Below are positions 12,901 through 24,900 of a stretch of DNA of 64,000 nucleotides, in pieces. Within the stretch, counting starts at the first letter, position 1, and each line of letters begins with the position of its first letter. The position numbers and the translations under genes are program-made. Source of the DNA: Symbiodinium microadriaticum (lineage: Eukaryota; Sar; Dinophyceae; Suessiales; Symbiodiniaceae); the NCBI GenBank assembly GCA_001939145.1, contig LSRX01000765.1:1-64000 (forward strand), read 5' to 3'. The notes under the pieces are model-generated. The model was not told the DNA's origin. It did no database searches and saw only the letters and a program-made list of their open reading frames with translations.

Positions 12901-15900
12901 CATGACCCTTTTCCTAAACACCACAACCTCGACTGTTTTCTACGAGCTCCAATATGAAATCGCTAGGAATTCTTGTATACCCCTCTCCAACAAGTCGAGT
13001 AACGGTGGCGGACCGCAACCCTAAATCGCAAGAGCATACGCCATACGCCAAGACATCCTCAAAACCTTGATGCTGAGCTGCCGGCATCGCTCACCCATGA
13101 ACCCTTTGGGCTTAGGCGGAAAATTCTATGCGAACCCCTTGAGGCATAAACGCCAATTTCCAGACCTCAAGCCAAAACCCCAGAGTTGGACTCCAAAAAA
13201 CGCATGCGGCGGGTCCTTAGCATACCGAACAGTTCGGATGCCTGGAGGAAGCAGTCTCCCGCCATCTCACGTAAGCCCTAAACGCTAAACTCTTCCATGC
13301 CAGGCTTGGTTGCGCTGCCTGTCCTGCGCTAACTAACATGTCAGGCCAGCCCTGAAGCAATCACGCAAACAACAGCATGCATGTGTCTGTATGCAGGTAG
13401 GGATGCAACGACAACACGAAACACAACCACGTCTACATGCAGCATGCATACATGAATGCACAAATGGATGATTGCGAGTAGACTCAAGTAGACAGGTGTA
13501 ACATGATACTCAAACCGACATCCATGCCCACGGACCGACCGACCTAACCACCCACCCAACCAACCAACCAACAACACCCACCCTTCCGTTTGAACTGACC
13601 TGAAGCAGCACACGATAGACCAAGCCCTCTGTAAGCCCTGAAACCTTGAACCCCCTAATTATGCAGGCCGCCCAAGCCTCGTTGAAGAGGGAAACAAGCC
13701 CGCCCCAGATGCTACAACCCGAAAGCCCTTTTCCCTAAACCCTAAACTCAACAACCCTTCACCCTGAACTCTAGACCCTAAACTCAGAAACCCTTTACCC
13801 TAAACCGTAGCCCTAAACCGCTAGAACTGCTAAACCGCCCCGAAGCTCTGACAAGCCGAACAAACCGCGAAGCCCCGAGCTTCCCAAACCCCCTTCCTAA
13901 TCAAAAATAGTACCGGTTTAGGGTTTAGGGTTTAGGGTTTAGGGTTTAGGGTTTAGGGTCTACTATGCAAAAATATGATACAGAATGTTATATGGTGCAT
14001 AAGAGTCTACAGAACACTATATAACATCATGCTATACAGCAATTGCTATCGTGTATGTATATATCATTTAAGTGTTTGTTTACATATGTATGATCGCATA
14101 TCTCACAATAACTGCTTTGTATAATCAGCCCAAACCGTCACAGGCCTGTGGCCGCCAGGGCCTCTAACACTTTCCTCAGCAACGTGCACAGGTCCAGGTT
14201 TCTGTGGGTTGGGTGTTAGGGTGTTAGGGTTTAGGGTTTAGGGTTTAGGCCCTAGGTTTTACGTTTTAGGTTTTAGGGTTTAGGGTTTGGGCTTCTGTGG
14301 TTTGGGAATTAGGGTTTAGGGTTCTGTGGCTTAGGGTTCAGGGCTTAGGGTTGAGTGGCTTAGGGCTTAGGGTTTCGGGTTCTGTGGCCTAGGGTTTAGG
14401 GCTTAGAGTTGAGGCTTCTGTGGCTTAAGGTTTAGGGCTTGAGGCTTCTGCGGCTTAGTGTTTAGGGCTTAGGGTTGTGACTTCTGCCGCTTAGGGTTTA
14501 GGGCTTAGGGTAGAGGGTTCTGTGGCCTAGGGTTCAGGGCTTAGGGTTTAGGGTTCTGCGGCTTAGGGTTTAGGGCTTTGGGTTGAGGCTTCTGTGGCCT
14601 AGGGTTCAGGGCCTAGGGTTGAGCCTTCTGTGGCTTACGGTTCAGGGCTTTGGGTTGAGGGGTCTTTGGCTTAGGGTTTAGGGCATAGGGTTCAGAGTTC
14701 CATGGCTTAAGGCTCTTATGGTTTAGAGTTTAGGGCTTAGGGTGCCAGACTACAACCAGTCGCCCCTAGGTTCCCCGGTAACCCCTTAATATGAAGGGCC
14801 CCCTTGTTCCTAAGGAGACCCCCAAATGAAAAGGGCAAAAGGGTACTACATGGGAACCTAACCCTAAACCCTAAACCCTGCGCCTGTCCTGGAACGCATG
14901 CATCTTGGTCTCTGGGCCGCCATGCAACTGTCCAGGCTGCTGGCGGATTTGCCACCCCTACGGAAAGTTGCCTTTCAAAGGCAAACCTCCCAAAATAAAT
15001 GTCCCGTGAATCAAAAAGCCACCGAATGGCAGGCCGTCAGAGATGCATGAAGCAGTTGAGGGCTTAAGTTTCAGGGGGACAGAACAGCTTCATCATGATG
15101 CAGCAAAGTTACAACCCCTTCTCGCTGGGGCGAACGAAGGGCTGGGGCGCCTGCATGGCAGGGGCGAACTTAGCGCCAGAATGGTGTTTAGGGTTTAGAG
15201 TTTAGGGTTTAGGTTTGAGGGTTTTCTAGAACCCTGGCACCATCATCACAACAGAGTCAGCAATGCGGTGCGACGGCTTAAAGTGGCGTAACAGGGACAG
15301 ATGTAGTAGTATCATACAAACAAATGCTCGGTGCGAATGGTCAGTTAAGCTGTGCTCCGTAGCATATGTGAGCGAAACCGACGAAGATGCAAAAAAACAC
15401 AAACTAAACCCCAAACCCTAAACACCGAAAATATGCGCGAACCCACACACAATGGAGCCCTTTCTCGAAGAAGCGCTTTTCCTTTGTCTTCTTGTTTTTC
15501 AACTGATGTTAGTTATCCAATTAGACAGACTGCAAAGAGCTTTGTGTAAGAGCTTGGTATAGACATTGCATCAAGGTCATCTAGGATGTCTATATACCTT
15601 ACAGAAGCCTTATAGAAGCCCTATATACCCTAAACTCCCCACCTGTAGTTTCCTTTAAAGGTAAGGAATCGGCCTGATCGGCTGGTTTTGGGATGTTGGC
15701 AGTTGAAGAGGACCGCGTGGCTTGCAGTAGAGACTGAATCTGAGAGTTGCAGTACAGGCCCTGGATGTGCCATCCTCCGACTCGCGTGATGTAGGGGCCT
15801 TAATAATTGGAATAGGGTTTTCGGGGGTTCCTTTATTAGAATTATAGCATAATATACCCCAAACCCTACTCTAATTATGAAGGCCCCTACATTGTGCTCA

Positions 15901-18900
15901 GCTTTAGGCCCAACTGCTTCGTTGTAGCACCCGTGTACTTGAGAATCTGGCTCTCGGGGAGGCGCAGCAAGTCGGTAGAACGACATGCAGCCCAGCTGTG
16001 ATGTCGATGTCACAGAACTGGCCGGCTGGAACTGCGGGAAGACGCTTTCATCCAACTTGTCGTAATGTGTCAGCACAGATGTCCACATTGGCTGCGAATT
16101 TTCATCCTTGCCAGGGGCAAAAGCATTCAACAAGATGCTTGGCCCGAATCCAATGATGGCAAGGGGCCACTGATTCTGACCATGACCAGACCAGCCGTCA
16201 CCGCACAAAGTCTCGTATGCAACACTTTGCAGAGCAAATCCAGAATCCAGAAAAGTTAGGGGGGTTGGGATAAGGCTCGGGGCAAAGAAACTGAAGGGTT
16301 AGGTTCCAGGGTTCAGGGCTGCAAAACTGGGGTTTATACGAATTACACATAAAGAAGCCTAAACCCCAAACCCTAAACCCTAGACCTTAAACCCTAAACC
16401 CTTAACCCTAAACCCCAAACCCTAAACCCCAAACCCTAAACCCTAAACACGAAGCCCCAAGCCCTCACCGAACGAACGCCCAAGACTTTTGCAGGAAGGC
16501 CTCGGTCCTTGGGGGGGTTCTTGTTAAGGGATTTAATTTAAGTTACCATATATTTACTGTAGATCCCTATTATGGTACCTTAAATTAAATCCCCTAACAA
16601 GAACCCTAGACCGCAAGACCCGAAGACCCTAAACCCAAAGCCCCTAAACCCTAAGCCCCTAAGACCCTAAGACCCCAAGACCCCAAGACCCTAAAATAGA
16701 TCCCTAGTATGGTACCTTAAATTAAATCCCCTAACAAGAACCCAGTTGGGGGGGCCGATATTCCGAAGCCCCAATCCACCCAAGGGCCGAAAGCTCTCAT
16801 TCAGGGCTTAGGGTTTAGGGTGTAGGGTTTAGGGTTTCGGGTTTAGGGTTTTAAGGCTTGGGGTGTAGGGTTTAGGGTTTTATGGTTTAGGGTTTAGGGT
16901 TTAGGACTTACGGTGAGCCCTCAGCATTTGCTTGCCTTCTCGTGTCTAAGATCTGAAGGCCCAAGCCAGGTACTCTTGCGCAAACCAAGTTTTCAGGGGC
17001 TTAGGGTTTAGGGATTTAGGGTTTAGGGTTTAGGGTGTAGGGTTTAGGGTGTAAGGCTTAGGGTTTAGGAGCTCAGGGTCTAGGGTTTCGGGCTTCGTGG
17101 CGTGGGCTCGCCCTTGTCAAGCATTTGGGGGAAGCAGGGTTTAAGGCTAAGGGTCTGGGGTGGTGGTTGTTCGATAGACCTATACTAAACATCTTCATAA
17201 GGTAGCATCATGCTTTACATCAGGATCCCCTTTGTAAAGAATATGTATTCCAGCCCTGGTTTAAGAACGAACACCCCCCGCCCTCCACCCGCATACACAA
17301 ATACCTACCTTTACACACAAACCCTGAACCCTAAACCCCTAAACCCTAAACCTCTCAACCTTAAACCCTAAACCCCTAAACCCTAAAACCCTAAACCCGA
17401 AAACTCTAAAACTCTAAAACCCTCCAAAACTTTTTGAGGAACCCCCAAAGGCGACGTGAAGCCTTGCTTGGCGACGGCTCGGCCGCCTCCTCGCTGGCCT
17501 TGNCTTCAGGGTCAAGGTTTAGGGTTTCGGGCTTTCGGGTTGGTTTGGGGGTGAGGAAGCCTAAGTCTTGAACCACCCAATTAAGGAGGACTTGACTGAG
17601 GGTTTAGGGTTTAGGGTTGAGGGTTTAGGGTTTAGGGTTTAGGGTTTAGGGTTTAGGGTTTAGGGTTGAGGGTTGAGGGTTGAGGGTTGAGTGTTGAGTG
17701 TTCCTTCAAAAGGGTGCCCCTCACTGGGGATCCTACATTGAGGATTGCATTTGGTGGTTTCCGAAAATAGGGGACCCTCATATAGTACCCTAAATAGTAG
17801 GGTCCTTGTTGCATAAGGACCCCAAAGAAAGGTGCCCCCTAATTCTGCACCCTCCTTATCTGAAGCTCCACCCTTGTTCAGCGCACCTTTCGTGCAGAAC
17901 ACCCCGACCCTAAACCCTAAACCCGAAAAAAGACCCTAAACCCTAAACCCAAACAAAAACGTAAACCCTAAACCCTAGACCATAACTAACACCGAAAAAA
18001 AAATCCTGGCTTCTAGTGGGCTTTGGCCCAAAGCTTAGGATGGTAGGGGGGGTAAAAGGATGAAGGGTTTAGGGTTTAGAGCTTACGGGTTAAGGGTTTA
18101 AGGGTTATAGGGGCTTAGGATTTAGGGCTTTTGGGTCAAGGGTTTAAGGGCTAAGGGTTTAGAGTGTAAGGGTTTAGGGTTTGAGGGTTTAGGGTTTAGG
18201 GTTTAGGGGCTACATCCCCCAAGTACAGCAATTCCAAGGAGAGTGCTCAGGAAAAAGGCCACAATGCAAAGGCCTGCTTCCTTCCGGACAAGGCCTGAAA
18301 CGATAGAGCGTTCCTAAATCTGCTGTCAGATATAGGGTTTAGGGTTTAGGGTTATACCCTGAGATAAGGGGGTGACCCAACAACCCCGTCAAGGAACTCT
18401 AGTCTAGACCCTACGCCGAAGCTCCAAACATCTTCGTTCTTGAACCGGGACACATCCCCTATCATCCCCTCCTCCAACTGCTGAACGCTTTCAACGCTTA
18501 AGATGTCAAAGACAGCCCTGCAAAGGAAAGATGACGATCAATATCGCCAGCATTTTTAACAGGTTGCAGGGTCTTGGGTTGAGGTTTCTGATTCTCAGGG
18601 ACATAGTTTTGAGGTTCGAAATCCCATTAGACCCTGAACCCTAAACCCGAAGCCCTTAACCCGAAACCCTTAACCCTAAACCCGAAACCCTAAACAATGT
18701 GCCTGGTTTCGTTCGGCACGCTTTTCCCGCAGCGCCGCATTCTCTTCCTCACCTGGTCTTCGGGATTAGGATATAGGGTTTAGGGTTTAGGGTTTAGGGT
18801 CTATTGCAAACCGATCCCTCTATGGCTTCATATATTCCTGGCTGGAGGGATTTTGGAATCTCTCTGCAACCAGTGGTGGGCTGCTTGCTCATAGTTGAAA

Positions 18901-21900
18901 TCATCTTCACCCTCGCCATCGCAACTGTCACAAACCTAAACCCTAAACCCTGAACCCTAAACCGGGTTTAGGGGTTCAGGGTTCAGGGTTTAAGGTTCAG
19001 GGTTCAGGGTTTAGGGTTCAGGGTTTAGGGTTCAGGGGTCTAGAACTGAAGGCAATGCTTTGGGCCCATGAAAGGCCTGAGATCCCAGGGAACTTACGTG
19101 AGTGGCAACCGCATCGGAGCATTGGGGTTTAAGGTTCAGGGTTTAGGGTTTAGGGTTCAGGGGTTTAGGGTTTAGGGGTTTAGGGGTTTAGGGTTTAGGG
19201 TCTAGGGTTTAGGGTTCAGGGTTCAGGGTTTAGGGTTCAGGGTTTAGAGTTTAGGGTTCAGGGTTTAGGGTTTAGGGTTCAGGGTTTAGGGTTTAGGGTT
19301 CAGGGTTTAGGGTTTAGGGGTTTAGGGTTTAGGGTTTAGGGTGCGGGAGACGACGAAAACCAGATACCCCCCCGAATCACGGAATCATTTAGGGCTTAGG
19401 GTTTAAGTAGGAGCGTGTCAAACTTCAACTACTTGGTGACCCGAAAACATAGAATCATGAAACATCCGGCCCCTTCGTGAAATGGTTATCTATATTGCTT
19501 TTGGACCCCCAAATAGAGCCTGTCACTCATATTCTGATGACCTCGCGGGACCCTCGCTTCGAGATCCCACATCTACAATACAAGGAGCCTCAGTGGTCAG
19601 AAGAAGGCCTCTTTAGGGGTTCCTTATGCAGAAACAAGGAGCTAGTTTAGGGTTTAGGGTTTAGGCCTGGATGATAGAATCTGGATTTGGATTACAATAT
19701 AGCAGAAGCACTAACGGATGACAAGGAGATGCCAGTGCTGCGTCTTGCGAACCGCTTATCACCCTCCACCCTACCCCGAACAGTGAGCGGCAAATCCGAA
19801 GCCCAAACGATTGGGCTTGCAATGGTGGGAAAGTGGCGTTTTGGAGTGGAGTTGTTCTACACCTACGTAGCAAAGGGAACCCTACAGAACAGCGTTGCTA
19901 GCGAATCCGTCCCCTGCAGAAGTTGAACCCAAGCCATAAACTCCGAAGCCATATCCTGCTGCCGTAGACACGGAGTTTCGCGAAGACCGACAGGACCAGC
20001 ACCGAAAGATCGCGATTAAAGACCTTTTAGAGCGGCTGTCTTAAACCCTAAACCCTAAACAAACCCTAAACCCTAAACCCTGTAGTCGCGGTATAGGTGC
20101 TAATCACCGGGGTGCATCTTACGAAGGACAGGATGCAGCCGCAGCCTCTAAACCACATCCTGTACTGCCTTTCCTGTACATTGCTCCCTCTACAATAAAC
20201 CCTAAGCTCGGCCCGCGCTATACATAATCTGACTGGTTCTTAGTAGGGAATGCGGGAATGGGTTATTGGGACTACTATAGGGGACCTTAAGGGACTATCA
20301 TAGGGATCCACGCCCCCATTCCCTACTAAGAACCAGGGAGTAATTCTATACATACATAAATACATACATACATACATCATTCATACATACATACATACAT
20401 ACATACATACATACATACGCCCTCAAAGCAAAAAGCATGGCAACCACCTAAACCTTAAACTCTGAGCCCTCAACCGCAAACCGCAAACGGAAAAGCTCTA
20501 AACCCCAAGCCCTAAACCTCAGAACCCCCAATACTGAACCCGAAACCCACCCCGCACCCCCGCACCCTTGTTCGTTAAATCAAGCATGACCCAAGTTAAA
20601 CACAACGCAAAGAGGGATTCGCATTGCAGGCCCAGAAATTCGCAACTTCTCCGATGACATTTGCCTACGCTCCCAGTCAACCACCCTGACAACCCCCCGC
20701 TTCACTTTCCCAGCGAGCCGGAAATTAAAGCCATAGCCTTCCACCAGTTTGTGATGCGTTGAAGCTCTGGCAGATGTTGTCACTCTTCTTCCAAGAGGTC
20801 GTCATAAGATAGTTCTTCCGTGTAGCTACTGCAGTTATCACCCCAGCAAATTATGGAACCATCGCTCCGCAAGGCAGTGAAAAGACTTTCGTTGCCATGA
20901 AGCTCCTGCACGTCATGCAGCTGGTGCTGGACGCCGCTGCTAACACCATGCTCACCCCAAGTGACCACTGAACCATCTTGCAGAAGCGCTGCAAAGGACC
21001 CAGCTGTGGCGGCAATGTGCTTCACGCCTTTCAGTTGGTGTTGGACAGAGCTGCTGTCGCCGCCAAGCTCTGGGCTGCCCCAGGTTACCACGGACCCATC
21101 GCCGAGGATGGCAGCAAAGGCTCCGTGACCTTGATGAAGGTTTCCGCAACCCAAGGTAGCTGCAAGGAATTGCACTGTTTGGAGCTGCGCTTGAACTGCT
21201 CGGCTATCACCACCGCAATGCTTATCACCCCAGGTTACAACGGATTCATTCTGCAGGAGTGCTGCAAAGGCCCCAGATGTGGCTGAGATGTGTCGTACAT
21301 GTCTTAACTGATCCACAACATGACAGCTCCGGCGGCTTCGGGCACCATGGTTTCCACTGCCCCAGGTTACCACAGATCCATCATCCTTGATGGCTGCAAA
21401 AGCGTGGTCAGAACCGTGAATCTGCTGCACATGGCAGAGCTGCGCTTGCACGGCGGGGCTATCACCACCTCAATCTCTGCCCCAAGTGACCACTGAACCA
21501 TCTTGCAGAAGCGCTGCAAAGGACTGAGCTGTGGCGGCAATGTGCTTCACGCCTTTCAGTTGATGTTGGACAGAGCTGCTGTCGCTGCCACACCCTGGGC
21601 TGCCCCAGGTTACCACGGACCCATCGCCGAGGATGGCAGCAAAGGCTCCATCGTTTGATAAACAACCTTGCTCGTAACCAACGAAATCGCACCTGGTACC
21701 GATGATGTGTTGCACATTTCGAAGTTCTTCTTTGACGGCAGAGCTATCTCCTCCGCACGTTTGAGAACCCCAGGTCACCACTGAACCATCCCACAAGATT
21801 GCCGCGAACGCCGCGCTTGTGGCAGCTACCTGCTGCACGTTCTTCACCTTCCTTCCCCATGGTGTTCCTTGAGGCAGCTCCTCCCCCCAAAACACCAGAC

Positions 21901-24900
21901 TGTCGTCACTCAGAACGCCTGCAAATGCATATGATGAGCCAGCTAGGATACGCAGAGAAGGAACCAACAGGGTAAGAGAATCGCCGTCTGAGACCCCAGC
22001 TTGAAGAACTGTACCCGTACCCTTCAGAGGAGCTCCATCGCTGGCCATCAACCGGCCCCTGACGCCCAACATCTGCTGCGCGCGCCGTTGCACTTCTTCC
22101 AGCGACGAGCCTTCCTCCACTTCGATGTCCGCCGCCCTCCCGCTCAGAAGAGCAACAGAAATGGACATGGTCATGATCCCTAAACCCTAAACTCTAAACC
22201 CTAAGCCGAAAGTGCCGCTGTGTGGGGGCCTCAGGGGTTTCCAATCAGCTGTACAGCTAGGCAGTGCACATCAATATGTATTTCTGGATGTGTATGTATG
22301 TATTGCTTATGTGTATGCGCTTTCATAATCATATTCACTACATCTAGTATTCAGCGTGTTTTTACAAACACAGGGTGGTCAGATAGATAGCGGCATGTAG
22401 ACATGTAGATGGATGCGATGGACAAACAGACAGATAGATAGACAGATGGACAGGTTGGATTGAGTAGATAGATAAACAGATTAGACAGATAGATTAGCCA
22501 GGTACACAAGTAGATAGATAGATAGACTGGACAGCGCTTCAAACAGATAGCTGAGTTAGCCAGATAGACAGGTAGATAGATAAATAAATAGATTAGACAG
22601 TTAGACAGCGTAGACAGATGGATAGATAGATTTTAATAGATTTAGACATAGTTAGATTTAGATAGATTCAGATAGATTTAGATAGGTTTAAACAGATTTA
22701 GATAGATTTAGATAGATTTAAACAGATTTAGATAGACTTAAACCGATTTAGATAGATAGGTAGATAGATAGATAGATAGATAGGCAGACAGATAGACACA
22801 ATCACAGACAGATAGATAGATCTGTACGTACGTAGGTGGGTCGGTAGGTAAGCAGTTTAGGAATCAAGGTAGGTAGCTAGGTGCAGGACAGGTAGATAGA
22901 TGGGAGAGACAGCCTGCTACACAGAAAAGCAGGAAAACTTATGGAAAGACTACGAAAACTTACCTATGGATACCGAAAACCTACAGGAAAAAAGCCGCAG
23001 CGTGCACACACCTGCAAAGACAGCTCACACCCTAATTGCCTTTCAATAACCGGCATTACCCAACCATTCCAAAATTCCTTCATTGAGGAAGATACCTTAA
23101 CTCAACGGTGTGCAAGCAAGCTGCTGCCTTAACTCATATTAGGGAGCCTACTAAGATTTAAGGTATAATCCTTCGTTAGGGAATACACCTTAAACTGTAC
23201 TAGGGACCCTACTAGAATTGAAGGTAGTGTCCTTAGTTAAGAGATGTTGGAAGAAGGTCTGGGTACCCTAAACCCTAAACCCTTGTAGAACCCTTATAGA
23301 ACCTAGGGTTTAGGGTTTAGGGTTTAGGGCTTAGGGTTTAGGGTTTAGGCTTTAGGGTATACATCCCTTAAAGGAAGCAAACATTTTCGCTAATTCAGGT
23401 AACGGTATCATCCTCAGATCAGGGATTTTGGAAGGTCTGGGTAGAAAAAAACCCTTCACTCTAAACCCTTAAAGGAACCCTTAAAGGAACCCTTAATGGA
23501 ACCCTTAATGGAACCCTTACAGCTACCCTTAAAGGAACCCTTACAAAATCCTAAACCCCAAACCCTAGCCCTAAACCTTTACAGAATGCTAAGCCCTAAT
23601 TAAACCCTAAACCTTTGTAGAATCCCAAAACCCAAACCCAAAGCCTTTATAGAATGCTACGCCCGAATTGAACCCTAAACCTGTATAGAATCCTAAACCC
23701 GAACCCTCATAGAATCCTGAATGCAACCCTTGTATCTCTGGCCTGGGCCGGGTTGTAAAAGACGTCGCTCTTGCCGTCCTTCCGCTGCGCGTTGACCGGC
23801 AAGACCTGCCGCTTTCGGGGTTTCGGGTTTAGGGTTCAGGGTTTAGGGCTCAGGGGTTTCGGGTTTAGGGGTTTAGGGTTTAGGGCTCAGGGGTTTCGGG
23901 TTCAGGGTTTCAGGGTTTAGGGCCCAGGGGTTTCGGGTAAAGGGGTTTAGGGTTTAGGGCTCACGGGTTTCGGGTTTAGGGGTTCAGGGTTTAGGGCTCA
24001 GGGGTTTCGGGTTTAGGGGTTTAGGGTTTAGGGCTCAGGGGTTTCGGGTTCAGGGTTTCAGGGTTTAGGGCCCAGGGGTTTCGGGTAAAGGGGTTTAGGG
24101 TTTAGGGCTCACGGGTTTCGGGTTTAGGGGTTCAGGGTTTAGGGCTCAGGGGTTTCGGGTTTAGGGGTTTAGGGTTTAGGGCTCAGGGGTTTCGGGTTCA
24201 GGGTTTCAGGGTTTAGGGCCCAGGGGTTTCGGGTAAAGGGGTTTAGGGTTTAGGGCTCACGGGTTTCGGGTTTAGGGGTTCAGGGTTTAGGGCTCAGGGG
24301 TTTCGGGTTTAGGGGTTTAGGGTTTAGGGCTCAGGGGTTTCGGGTTCAGGGTTTCAGGGTTTAGGGCCCAGGGGTTTCGGGTAAAGGGGTTTAGGGTTTA
24401 GGGCTCACGGGTTTCGGGTTTAGGGGTTCAGGGTTTAGGGCTCAGGGGTTTCGGGTTTAGGGGTTTAGGGTTTAGGGCTCAGGGGTTTCGGGTTCAGGGT
24501 TTCAGGGTTTAGGGCCCAGGGGTTTCGGGTAAAGGGGTTTAGGGTTTAGGGCTCACGGGTTTCGGGTTTAGGGGTTTAGGGTTTAAGGCTCAGGGGTTTC
24601 GGGTTTAGGGGTTTAGGGTTTAGGGCTCAGGGGTTTCGGGTTTAGGGGTTTAGGGTTTAGAGCTCAGGATTTTCGGGTTTAAGGGTTTAAGGTTTAGGGT
24701 TAAAGTTTAGGGTTTAGGGTTTAGGGTTTAGGGGTTAGGGTTAGGGTTTAGGGTTTAGGGTGAATTAAACGCCCGTTGAACCCCCGGTCCTTTCAAGATC
24801 TTAGAAGGTTTAGTCGGGCTTAGGGTTGGGAGTTTAGGGATTGGCATTAGGTCATCAGGGTGTAGTAGGGAGCAGGGCTTCGTTTTCCAGGGATTTAGGG

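Larger units (their letters stand above)
13242..18485 (-). other. TRM1: Largest TRM1 intron (between exons 4 and 5)
   Basis: 5.2 kb: heptamer arrays (13915-13970, 14205-14740, 16350-16450, 16800-17090, 17310-17425, 17600-17700, 18065-18210), elements B, C and F, an open segment (15660-16262), and a CCAACC-rich tract near 13540-13580. Confidence 0.6.

Noticed and set aside
18206..18283. Minus-strand segment LVRKEAGLCIVAFFLSTLLG resembling a transmembrane exon
   Set aside because: Good splice edges, but it lies in the intron between TRM1 exons 4 and 5 and would break the protein family there.
18358..18517. Longer exon reading through the TRM1 exon 4 donor, with kinase-like NEDVWSFGVG
   Set aside because: The frame is open and ends at a donor-like site, but the TRM1 order requires the exon to end after DILSVES; the kinase-like words have no supporting neighbours.
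20580..20778. Minus-strand frame just after the RCC1-like stop (HHKLVEGYGFNFRLAGKVKR)
   Set aside because: Could be a TRM1 N-terminal piece by its 'EG' word, but exons 1 to 3 already account for that region; more likely the 3' untranslated region of the RCC1-like gene.
22380..22890. CRISPR-like or other regulatory array in the GATA tract
   Set aside because: No conserved repeat-spacer structure; it is a simple tetranucleotide microsatellite.
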